From: Candidatus Pacearchaeota archaeon
GTDB taxonomy: Archaea; Nanoarchaeota; Nanoarchaeia; Pacearchaeales; GW2011-AR1
Direction: 5' to 3'
Length of the DNA stretch: 29,522 nt
Assembly (NCBI GenBank): GCA_002686195.1
Contig: NZAS01000167.1
Location: forward strand, 1 to 29,522
Part shown: positions 6,875 to 12,271 of the stretch, piece by piece
Layout: each line of letters begins with the position of its first letter
Position numbering within the stretch: the stretch's first letter is position 1
Notes under the pieces: model-generated
Told to the model about the DNA's origin: nothing
The model's input: the letters and a program-made list of their open reading frames with translations, nothing else
The model's database searches: none
Made by a program: the position numbers and the translations under genes

Positions 6875-7491
6875 TAAAGAAAAAGAAATCATACTCAAGA
6901 CCAAAGAAACCTTTTGAGGCAACAAGAATCTCAGAAGAAAACTCTCTTGTCTTACAATTCGGATTAAAAAACAAAAGAGAAGTCTGGAAAAATCTTGCAA
7001 AAGTAAACTACTTCAGAAAAAGAGCCATGGCCTTGGCAAACGCCACAGAAGAAGACCAAGAAGTTTTCTTTAACAAATTAAAAGCCATAGGCCTAAAAGC
7101 AGATTCTCTTTCAGATGTACTTGACCTACAGCCAATAGACTTATTACAAAGAAGGCTTCCTACTCTCGTGGCTTCCAAAAATCTAGCATCAACAGTTAAG
7201 CAAGCAAGGCAATTAGTTGTCCACAAAAAAATCCTCATAGATAACAAAGTTGTAAACTCACCAGGATACATTGTCTCAACAGCCGAAGAACCTCTAATCA
7301 CACTCAAGCAAAAAAAGAAAACCGCTCCTGCACCTGCTCCAGAAGAAAAAAGTAAAACTCCTGAACCCCCAACTAAAGAAAAAGAAGAACCAACTGCGGA
7401 TTTACCAAATAATAACCAGGGCGGAGGCGGCGGGCCAGAAACAGAAACCCCTGCTAAACCAGAAGCCCAAGATAAAGGAGATAAAAAATAA
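6871..7491 (+). CDS. rps4: 30S ribosomal protein S4
   Basis: A 206-residue S4. The N-terminal part carries the usual EEN...LVLQFGLKNKREVW block, and the S4 RNA-binding domain spans about residues 93-147 (RQLVVHKKILIDNKVVNSPG). Residues 150-206 are a low-complexity Pro/Glu/Lys tail with a DLPNNNQGGGGG segment at 177-188. S4 is a primary 16S rRNA binder. It is translationally coupled to S13 by ATGA overlap and followed 2 nt later by S11, the standard archaeal order. Confidence 0.95.
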   Translation: MIKKKKSYSRPKKPFEATRISEENSLVLQFGLKNKREVWKNLAKVNYFRKRAMALANATEEDQEVFFNKLKAIGLKADSLSDVLDLQPIDLLQRRLPTLVASKNLASTVKQARQLVVHKKILIDNKVVNSPGYIVSTAEEPLITLKQKKKTAPAPAPEEKSKTPEPPTKEKEEPTADLPNNNQGGGGGPETETPAKPEAQDKGDKK

Positions 7492-7493
7492 AA

Positions 7494-8000
7494 ATGCCAG
7501 AAAAAACAGAAACTCCCGATAAAGTAACAGAAGCCCCAAGTAAAGAACCAGAAACACCCACAAAGGATTTATCAGATAACAAAGGTTCTAAAGATTATTC
7601 AGATAATAAATCTTCTTCCAGCAAGGAAGAAAGACCAGGCATAGCCCACATATACAGCTCAGGAAACAACACAATAGTCCACATAACAGACCTAGCAGGA
7701 AACACACTCTCAAGAGTCTCAGGCGGAATGATAACAAAGCACTCAAGATTAAAAGCAAATCCAACAAACGCCATGTTCGTAGCAAAACAAGCAGCCGAAC
7801 GTGCTAAGGATTTAGGTATCAACTCATTGTACGTAAGAATGAAAGGAAAAACAGATATTGGTAGTTTAGGCCCAGGCGCGCACGCAGCAGTAAAAAGCCT
7901 AGGAAAAGAAGGTTTCAAAATAATCAGCATAGTTGAAGTAACTAAATTCCCACGTGGCGGACCTAAAAAGAAAGGAGGCCGTAGAGGAAGAAGGGTTTAA
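7494..8000 (+). CDS. rps11: 30S ribosomal protein S11
   Basis: A 168-residue S11. The first 47 residues are a low-complexity Pro/Glu/Ser/Lys extension; the conserved core starts at about residue 48 (GIAHIYSSGNNTIVHITD) and ends with the family's basic C terminus (GGPKKKGGRRGRRV). It lies on the small-subunit platform near the E site. It closes the S13–S4–S11 run; RpoD follows after a spacer that carries two hairpins and a TATA-like box, so RpoD can be transcribed separately. The paired hairpin begins directly after the TAA stop. Confidence 0.95.
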   Translation: MPEKTETPDKVTEAPSKEPETPTKDLSDNKGSKDYSDNKSSSSKEERPGIAHIYSSGNNTIVHITDLAGNTLSRVSGGMITKHSRLKANPTNAMFVAKQAAERAKDLGINSLYVRMKGKTDIGSLGPGAHAAVKSLGKEGFKIISIVEVTKFPRGGPKKKGGRRGRRV

Positions 8001-8054
8001 ACTCGAAGCTTTACCTCTTAAAGCGAGAGTTAAAGATTCCATGGGAATCTTTAA
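8001..8054 (+). repeat. Paired hairpins between S11 and RpoD (copy 2 of the AAAGATTCC inverted repeat)
   Basis: The first hairpin has the inner stem GCTTTA (8008-8013) with TAAAGC (8019-8024) and partial outer pairing of ACTC with GAG-AGT. The second is an 11-bp perfect stem, 8030-8040 with 8044-8054, around spacer ATG. GAGTTAAAGATTCC and GGAATCTTTA are identical to the copy at 4731-4757; only the spacer differs. The right arm is also the probable RpoD TATA box. Confidence 0.75.
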
Positions 8055-8057
8055 AAG
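8049..8057 (+). promoter_or_regulatory. TATA-like box of RpoD
   Basis: CTTTAAAAG is centred 26 nt before the RpoD ATG at 8079 and lies within the right arm of the inverted repeat, so a protein or structure at the palindrome would affect promoter access. Confidence 0.5.
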
Positions 8058-8078
8058 CTACTCTTAATTAAATTTAAA

Positions 8079-8774
8079 ATGGAAACAATCACAAACACAC
8101 CGGAAAAACTCGTATTAAGAGCCGAAATCCCAGAAACCCTGGCAAACTCAATAAGGCGTTCTATCTCAGAAGTCCCAGTGTTAGCAGTTGACGAAGTTGA
8201 GATTTTCAAAAACGACTCAGCCTTATATGACGAAATCCTCGCACACAGAGTAGGACTAATACCTCTAAAAACAGAAAAGTCAATGTCAGACAAAACAAGC
8301 ATAACATTCAAACTAACAGCCAAAGGTCCAGGTATTGTTTATGCAGAAGACCTTAAAGGCCCTGGTGATATTGTCTTCCCCAAAATTCCAATAACTCTCC
8401 TAGGTGAAAACCACAAACTCGAACTTACAGCAACAGCCACTTTAGGCACAGGAATTATTCACGCAAAATACAATCCAGGAATTTGCTATTACAGACACAT
8501 CCAAGAAATAAAATCAACTCCAGAAATTGATAAGCTATTACAAAAATCACTAGGATTAATCAAACCTGAAAAAAAAGGTTCAACATGGCTCTGCGATCCA
8601 AGCGAAGCCCTCCTAAACAAAATAGAAACCCTAGACAAAGAAGCAATTTCAGATTCCCCTGAAATCCTTTTCGTAATAGAATCTTTCGGCAACATGCCGG
8701 CCAAAGACATCCTTGAAAAATCCATAAAAGCTCTAACAGGAAACCTAGATTCTTTTGAAAAGGCAATTAAGTAA
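8079..8774 (+). CDS. rpoD: DNA-directed RNA polymerase subunit D (Rpb3 homologue)
   Basis: A 231-residue archaeal RpoD. The N-terminal dimerisation part contains 'LANSIRRSISEVPVLAVDEVEI' and 'DEILAHRVGLIPL', both family hallmarks; residues 'KYNPGICYY' and the C-terminal 'ESFGNMPAKDIL' are also typical. With RpoL it forms the platform that starts polymerase assembly. It is shorter than the usual 260 or so residues, and only two cysteines lie in the central domain, so the ferredoxin-like Fe-S cluster found in some archaeal RpoD is absent. It follows S11 in the conserved archaeal order. Confidence 0.95.
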   Translation: METITNTPEKLVLRAEIPETLANSIRRSISEVPVLAVDEVEIFKNDSALYDEILAHRVGLIPLKTEKSMSDKTSITFKLTAKGPGIVYAEDLKGPGDIVFPKIPITLLGENHKLELTATATLGTGIIHAKYNPGICYYRHIQEIKSTPEIDKLLQKSLGLIKPEKKGSTWLCDPSEALLNKIETLDKEAISDSPEILFVIESFGNMPAKDILEKSIKALTGNLDSFEKAIK

Positions 8775-8849
8775 TTCTAATAACTTCTTTCTGACTCACT
8801 CTTGCTCGAAACTCCTCGGAACTCGGAGACTCCCTACGGTGAGCAGAAA

Positions 8850-8933
8850 TGCGGGAGCAAGGATTCGAACCTTGGTAAGCACTAAGCTATCACGGCCTTA
8901 ACGTGACCCGTTTGACCACTCCGGCACTCCCGC
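8850..8933 (-). tRNA. tRNA-Leu, anticodon reads AAG
   Basis: The complementary strand folds as a cloverleaf: acceptor GCGGGAG/CTCCCGC, D arm CCG...CGG, anticodon stem TCACG/CGTGA, a long variable arm of 15 nt, and T arm CAAGG-TTCGAAT-CCTTG, with discriminator A73 and no encoded CCA. The long variable arm, A73 and the GCTTAGTGC variable-arm sequence shared with tRNA-Leu(UAA) at 11803-11929 identify leucine. The 7-nt anticodon loop TTAAGGC gives AAG, unusual for an archaeon, where GAG is expected. It lies between RpoD and L18e but on the opposite strand. Confidence 0.85.
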
Positions 8934-8956
8934 CTAAAAATATAGAGCACAATCTA

Positions 8957-8966
8957 CTTTTAAAAT
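8957..8966 (-). promoter_or_regulatory. TATA-like box of tRNA-Leu(AAG)
   Basis: ATTTTAAAAG on the minus strand lies about 28 nt upstream of the tRNA 5' end and touches the stop codon of the RHH gene. Confidence 0.4.
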
Positions 8967-9166
8967 TAATCCTTCTCCAATCTCTCAACCCTTTTCTCAA
9001 GCTCCTTAATCTTCTCCCCAAAATTCCCATCAGAGCCCTTAACGAAATCCCTCAGATAAGCATTAAACAAAGTACTCAACTTCCCTCCAAACAAATCCAA
9101 TTTACCTTTAGCTTTTTCCAACAAAGCCTTATCGATACTAACATTAACCCTTATCTTTTCAGGCAT
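8966..9166 (-). CDS. Ribbon-helix-helix protein with C-terminal coiled coil (antitoxin-like)
   Basis: A 66-residue protein. Residues 1-45 fit a ribbon-helix-helix DNA-binding fold: strand KIRVNVSID, helix KALLEKAKGKLDLFG, then GKLSTLFNAYLRDFV. The rest is a short coiled coil (GEKIKELEKRVERLEK). Such proteins are often antitoxins or small repressors, but no toxin gene is adjacent. The ATG at 9166 is chosen over a TTG at 9172 because the TATA-like TTTTTATAC at 9187-9195 is 25 nt upstream. It sits between tRNA-Leu and L18e, breaking an otherwise one-strand ribosomal region, and is divergent from L18e. Confidence 0.75.
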   Translation of the reverse strand: MPEKIRVNVSIDKALLEKAKGKLDLFGGKLSTLFNAYLRDFVKGSDGNFGEKIKELEKRVERLEKD

Positions 9167-9186
9167 ACACAAAAGTACACACTTTA

Positions 9187-9195
9187 GTATAAAAA
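9187..9195 (-). promoter_or_regulatory. TATA-like box of the RHH gene
   Basis: TTTTTATAC on the minus strand, centred 25 nt from ATG 9166. It shares a short divergent promoter region with L18e. Confidence 0.5.
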
Positions 9196-9213
9196 CCTTT
9201 TCCCTCAGTTACA

Positions 9214-9221
9214 TTTATATA
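9214..9221 (+). promoter_or_regulatory. TATA box of the L18e–L13–S9 operon
   Basis: TTTATATA centred 26 nt before the L18e ATG at 9243; a near-consensus archaeal TATA box for a leaderless transcript. Confidence 0.65.
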
Positions 9222-9242
9222 CCTTCAATCAAAGATAAAATT

Positions 9243-9611
9243 ATGATTTCAAAGACAAAACTAAAATCTAGATTAACTAGAAAAACAAATCCTTCACTAG
9301 TAGAAACTCTAAATCTAGCCCTAAAAAATCCTGCTTGGAACCCAATAGCAAAAATCCTCTCATCTTCAACCCGTGCTTTCTCATCAATAAACTTAAATGA
9401 AATAGAATCTAAATCTGAAGCAGGAGACACAATTATAATTATAGGAAAAGTTTTATCAACAGGGGATTTAAAAAAGCAAGTTACAATCGCAGCCCTCTCA
9501 ATCTCACAAGCAGCAAAAGCCAAACTTCAAGAATCAAAAAGCAAGTTCATAACAATTGCAGAAGAAATTAAATCAAATCCAAAAGCAGAAGGATTAAAGA
9601 TTCTAAAATGA
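9243..9611 (+). CDS. rpl18e: 50S ribosomal protein L18e
   Basis: A 122-residue L18e (L15/L18e superfamily). The signature includes NPSLVETLNLAL, PIAKILSSSTRAFSSINLNEI, 'IIIIGKVLSTGDLKKQVTIAALSISQAA' in parts, and a C-terminal IKSNPKAEGLKIL. It belongs to the large subunit. The gene has its own near-perfect TATA box and its stop overlaps the L13 start as ATGA, so L18e–L13–S9 is a second ribosomal transcript separated from RpoD by the minus-strand tRNA and RHH genes. Confidence 0.92.
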   Translation: MISKTKLKSRLTRKTNPSLVETLNLALKNPAWNPIAKILSSSTRAFSSINLNEIESKSEAGDTIIIIGKVLSTGDLKKQVTIAALSISQAAKAKLQESKSKFITIAEEIKSNPKAEGLKILK

Positions 9612-10015
9612 GCCCAGACAAAATAATCATAGATGCAAAAGACACAGTACTAGGACGCTTAGCATCCTACGCAGCCAAGCAATCCTTATTAGGAAAAAAC
9701 GTTGTCATCTTAAATTGTGATCAAGCAGTAATCACAGGTAATAGATCTGTGGTTTTAACAAAGTACAAACAAGCAAGAGCACGTGGAGGTTCTACACTAA
9801 AAGGTCCCCACTTTCCAAAAGAACCTTTCAGATTATTAAAAAGAACAATCCGAGGTATGCTCTCACATCGACAAATCCGTGGCACTCTAGCACTAAAAAG
9901 AATCATATGCTATAATCAATCTCCTCCAGAATATAAAGACGCATCTTTGGTTTCCATAAAAAGAGATCTAAAAACTAAATCCATGACATTAAAAGAATTG
10001 TCTTCTCTAATTTAG
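9608..10015 (+). CDS. rpl13: 50S ribosomal protein L13
   Basis: A 135-residue L13. It shows the N-terminal IIDAKDTVLGRLASYAAKQ, the VVILNCDQAVITGN block, and RTIRGMLSHRQIRG, all standard archaeal L13 features. It binds 23S rRNA early in large-subunit assembly. It overlaps L18e by 4 nt and is followed 1 nt later by S9, as in most archaea. Confidence 0.95.
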   Translation: MSPDKIIIDAKDTVLGRLASYAAKQSLLGKNVVILNCDQAVITGNRSVVLTKYKQARARGGSTLKGPHFPKEPFRLLKRTIRGMLSHRQIRGTLALKRIICYNQSPPEYKDASLVSIKRDLKTKSMTLKELSSLI

Positions 10016-10016
10016 C

Positions 10017-10430
10017 ATGGTTTTCAACTTAAAAAAAATATTTTCAGGAAAAAGAAAAACTTCCATAGCCAAGCTAAGGCTCGCAGAAGGTTCAGGTTTA
10101 ATCTTCTACAACAGCCTCCCTCTAGAAGAATTAAATCTATTCCACAAACTAGCTCTACAAGAACCAATAAGAATTTACGAGCAAGAACTCAAAGATCCTC
10201 TAAAATTTGATTTCCACATTAAAACGGTAGGCGGTGGAAAAGAATCTCAAATTCAAGCAGCCAGATTAACAATCGCGAGAGCCCTAGTTGAATTAACCTC
10301 TTCAGACACCCTAAAGAAAGCCTTCATAAAATATGACAGAAACATTCTAGTCCCAGACGCACGAAGAAAAGAGGCAAACAAACCTAACGATTCTAGCGCA
10401 AGATCCAGAAGGCAGAAGTCCTACAGATAA
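10017..10430 (+). CDS. rps9: 30S ribosomal protein S9
   Basis: A 137-residue S9. SGKRKTSIAKLRLAEGSG is the conserved N-terminal block, VGGGKESQIQAARLTIARAL the central one, and the C terminus SRRQKSYR is the tail that reaches the P-site tRNA. The gene immediately follows L13. In other archaea S9 is commonly followed by RpoN and RpoK; here an unrelated small ORF follows 1 nt after the stop. Confidence 0.95.
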   Translation: MVFNLKKIFSGKRKTSIAKLRLAEGSGLIFYNSLPLEELNLFHKLALQEPIRIYEQELKDPLKFDFHIKTVGGGKESQIQAARLTIARALVELTSSDTLKKAFIKYDRNILVPDARRKEANKPNDSSARSRRQKSYR

Positions 10431-10431
10431 A

Positions 10432-10656
10432 ATGACAGTCAATATAATTGCACATTTTAAATCAGACATGATAAATGGAAGACCAATTGAACAACATATT
10501 CAAGACATCTCTTTATCCGATGGAACTCCAAGAAACATTAAAGTAAGAGTAACTCATGATGCTCCTGCTCAATTATGTCATAGATTACATATTTATGAAC
10601 ACAATACTGGAAATTATCAAATTTATATTGAAAGAGCCCTAGTGCCCCACCATTAA
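10432..10656 (+). CDS. Hypothetical 74-aa protein after S9
   Basis: A 74-residue protein that I do not recognise. It begins 1 nt after the S9 stop, so it is probably translated from the ribosomal transcript. It is histidine-rich for its size (about nine), with a single cysteine and predicted beta strands; there is no signal peptide or membrane segment. It is not RpoN, which has a CxxC...CC zinc site. Its codons lean more to T-ending forms (CAT, GAT, AAT) than neighbouring ribosomal genes. Its stop overlaps that of the convergent recombinase gene by 4 nt, with the two TAA stops sharing TTAA. Confidence 0.6.
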   Translation: MTVNIIAHFKSDMINGRPIEQHIQDISLSDGTPRNIKVRVTHDAPAQLCHRLHIYEHNTGNYQIYIERALVPHH

Positions 10657-11477
10657 TTTTTTTCTTCACCCAAAACATCTAAAGGATTAACAACCTTCTT
10701 TATCTGCTCAGAAGAAACATGCGTATAAACCTGCGTAGTATTCAGATTAGCGTGCCCAAGAATCGCCTGAATCAACCTAATATCTGTCCCACCTTCTAAT
10801 AAATGAGTAGCAAAACTATGTCTTAAAGTATGCGGCGTCACCCTCTTATCAATCCCAGCCCTCTCCCGCGTCCCCTTAATTATCTTTTGAATATTCCTAG
10901 TTGACAAAGCCTTCTCTTTAGAAAAAACAAACCCGTTCTCCTCTCTCTTCCCCAAATAATCTTTAATCTCCTCGCACAAAGCCCCAGACAAACTAAACAG
11001 CCTATCTTTATTCCCTTTCCCTTTCCTAACCCACCCAGTATTCTCTTCAAAATTTAAATCCCCAGGCTTCAAATTAACAAGCTCAGAAACCCTAAGTCCA
11101 GAACTATATAACAAAGAAATAATCAACCTCGACTTTTCATTATCAGAAGAATCAATCAAACTCTTAACCTCCTCCTTGCTCAAAACTTCAGGTAATCTCT
11201 TGTCTTTCTTCGGAACTTTCACTTTACTAAATTCTTTCTCCAAAACATCAACATAAAAAAACTTCAGAGCAGCCGCAGCCAACATAATTGTATTCTTACT
11301 CTTATCTTCAAATAACGAGCCAAGGTAAGCCTTAGCATCGTCTTCATTCAACTCTTCCGCAGCCTTATCAGCATGAGCCAAAAATTTCTCAACAAAAAAA
11401 CTATAGTTTCTAACAGTCAAGGGAGAAAATCCACGAACTCTCAATTCAGCTTTAAGTTTATCAACCTCTTCTGCCAT
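10653..11477 (-). CDS. xerA: Tyrosine recombinase, XerA-type
   Basis: A 274-residue tyrosine recombinase. An N-terminal SAM-like core-binding domain (residues 1-85) precedes the catalytic domain with R129 (GLRVSELV), K154 (GKGNKDR), H216 and R219 (HTLRHSFATH), H242 (GH) and nucleophile Y251 (NTTQVYTHV). All catalytic residues are present and the length is normal. The archaeal XerA protein resolves chromosome dimers at a dif site; integration of mobile DNA is an alternative role, but no att repeats or phage genes are seen here. TTTTTAAAG at 11501-11509 lies about 26 nt upstream, back-to-back with the promoter of the next gene. Confidence 0.93.
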   Translation of the reverse strand: MAEEVDKLKAELRVRGFSPLTVRNYSFFVEKFLAHADKAAEELNEDDAKAYLGSLFEDKSKNTIMLAAAALKFFYVDVLEKEFSKVKVPKKDKRLPEVLSKEEVKSLIDSSDNEKSRLIISLLYSSGLRVSELVNLKPGDLNFEENTGWVRKGKGNKDRLFSLSGALCEEIKDYLGKREENGFVFSKEKALSTRNIQKIIKGTRERAGIDKRVTPHTLRHSFATHLLEGGTDIRLIQAILGHANLNTTQVYTHVSSEQIKKVVNPLDVLGEEKN

Positions 11478-11500
11478 ACCCAGATTAAAACGAACTCTTC

Positions 11501-11520
11501 TTTAAAAATCTTTATATATC
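11501..11520. promoter_or_regulatory. Back-to-back TATA-like boxes (xerA minus, 85-aa membrane protein plus)
   Basis: TTTAAAAATC at 11501-11510 serves the recombinase at 25-27 nt from its ATG (11477). TTTATATATC at 11511-11520 is 25 nt before the plus-strand ATG at 11540. The two boxes abut, so the genes may compete for or share transcription factors. Confidence 0.55.
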
Positions 11521-11539
11521 TCAACTCTCTAAACAAACT

Positions 11540-11797
11540 ATGAACAAAAGAGCACTCTTCGGATTTGTTTTCTGGATAGTATTAGTAATAGTTTTAATAA
11601 TAGGAGGCTACGTTGCTTTCAAACTAACATCTTCAGGCTTCAAATTAGAAACCGGTTCCTTAGAACTTGACGTATCCTACAATCCCCCAGAAAACAATGA
11701 GACAAATCAAACAGAAGACAATAGTCCAATAAAAGTCACAGAGCAAAACCTTCCTGAATCTGCGGATTCCGATGAGTTCCAAAACCTTTCTGAATAA
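11540..11797 (+). CDS. Single-pass membrane protein with acidic extracellular tail
   Basis: An 85-residue protein. A short basic N terminus is followed by a TM segment at residues 7-27, then a short predicted beta region and an acidic, Asn/Glu/Pro-rich tail with N-x-T/S sequons. The positive-inside rule puts the tail outside. Function is unknown. It has a strong TATA box 25 nt upstream and ends 6 nt before the 3' end of the minus-strand tRNA-Leu(UAA), so its transcript may run antisense through that tRNA unless it ends there. Confidence 0.65.
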   Translation: MNKRALFGFVFWIVLVIVLIIGGYVAFKLTSSGFKLETGSLELDVSYNPPENNETNQTEDNSPIKVTEQNLPESADSDEFQNLSE

Positions 11798-11802
11798 TAA
11801 AA

Positions 11803-11929
11803 TGCGGGGAGTAGGATTCGAACCTACGAAGGCACTAAGCACACAAGATTTCTCAATCTCGACTTATATTGTTCTATCGAACAACCGACTTCTTAAGTCT
11901 TGCCCGTTTGACCACTCCGGAATCCCCGC
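11803..11929 (-). tRNA. tRNA-Leu(UAA) with a 42-nt intron
   Basis: Acceptor GCGGGGA/TCCCCGC, discriminator A73, D arm CCG...CGG, anticodon stem CAAGA/TCTTG, loop C-T-TAA-G-[intron]-A, long variable arm, and T arm GTAGG-TTCGAAT-CCTAC. The anticodon TAA and A73 with a class II variable arm give leucine. The intron occupies 11850-11891, at the canonical position 37/38. It contains a hairpin (TTGTTC/GAACAA), and AAGTC elements that can pair with the anticodon segment GACTT in a bulge-helix-bulge for the tRNA splicing endonuclease. Confidence 0.93.
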
Positions 11930-11996
11930 CTAGAGATGGAAAAGAATTTGATATTATAAAGGTTACTAAAAACTAAAACCTATCAACCTCTGTTTC

Positions 11997-12046
11997 ACTT
12001 CAATCACGTCAGTGTTGAAGTTGCCGCGGAACCTTGTTCTGCGTGC
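11997..12046 (+). terminator. Paired hairpins between tRNA-Leu and the surface-protein promoter
   Basis: ACTTCAA (11997-12003) pairs with TTGAAGT (12015-12021), continued by CAC/GTG around the loop GTCA. Then 12023-12032 pairs with 12036-12046 (one bulge, one G·U) around a 3-nt loop CTT. The architecture resembles the other paired hairpins. The strand of action is unclear; it could end transcripts from the 11540 gene or shield the surface promoter. Confidence 0.5.
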
Positions 12047-12154
12047 ACACTGTTAATATTTATCACTTCCTTCTGAGAACATTTTTATCGACGATAAAAC
12101 CACTTTAATCAAAAAGAAGTAACAACAAAACTCTTGCTTTAGAACACAACAGTG

Positions 12155-12162
12155 TTTAAATA
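12155..12162 (+). promoter_or_regulatory. TATA-like box of the surface-protein operon
   Basis: TTTAAATA is centred about 26 nt before the ATG at 12185 and about 109 nt before the surface-protein ATG at 12268, so transcription probably starts at or next to the small ORF. Confidence 0.5.
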
Positions 12163-12184
12163 AGATTTAATGCCACTCTAAAAC

Positions 12185-12271
12185 ATGAGGAACCAAAAAG
12201 AGGCATCACTCTTTATCCATGATGCAACATCAAGTTTATACTTATTAGCTGAAAGGGGGTTATTAAAATGA
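12185..12271 (+). CDS. 28-codon leader ORF coupled to the major surface protein
   Basis: ATG at 12185 opens 28 codons (beginning MRNQKEASLFIHDATSSL) and stops with TGA at 12269-12271, overlapping the ATG of the surface protein as ATGA. The start lies at the predicted transcription start of a TATA box 26 nt upstream, so it would be read first as a leaderless message. The surface gene's own GGGGGT ribosome-binding site (12255-12260) sits inside the last codons. It is amphipathic with no known family. It may act through translation (coupling) rather than as a protein. Conservation in relatives is untested. Confidence 0.4.
   Translation: MRNQKEASLFIHDATSSLYLLAERGLLK

Larger units (their letters stand above)
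11930..12267 (+). other. 338-nt gene-poor region upstream of the major surface gene
   Basis: Apart from a 28-codon ORF at 12185-12271, no protein gene is seen. It holds paired hairpins at 11997-12046 and a TATA-like box at 12155-12162. The part at 12047-12150 is AT-rich with no structure I can support. It may hold the end signal of the 11540 transcript and the regulatory region of the surface protein. Confidence 0.6.

Noticed and set aside
8795..8845. Possible extra paired hairpin after RpoD
   Set aside because: Only 4-5-bp stems (CTCAC/GTGAG, CTCC/GGAG, TGCTC/GAGCA) that exclude each other; too weak beside the 7-13-bp stems elsewhere.
8887..8905. Reading the tRNA-Leu anticodon as TAA by shifting the loop
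   Set aside because: The shift breaks all pairs of the anticodon stem, whereas TCACG/CGTGA is perfect.
8903..9187. Plus-strand ORF opposite the RHH gene
   Set aside because: It runs over the tRNA and is the antisense of a gene with a clear RHH pattern and promoter.
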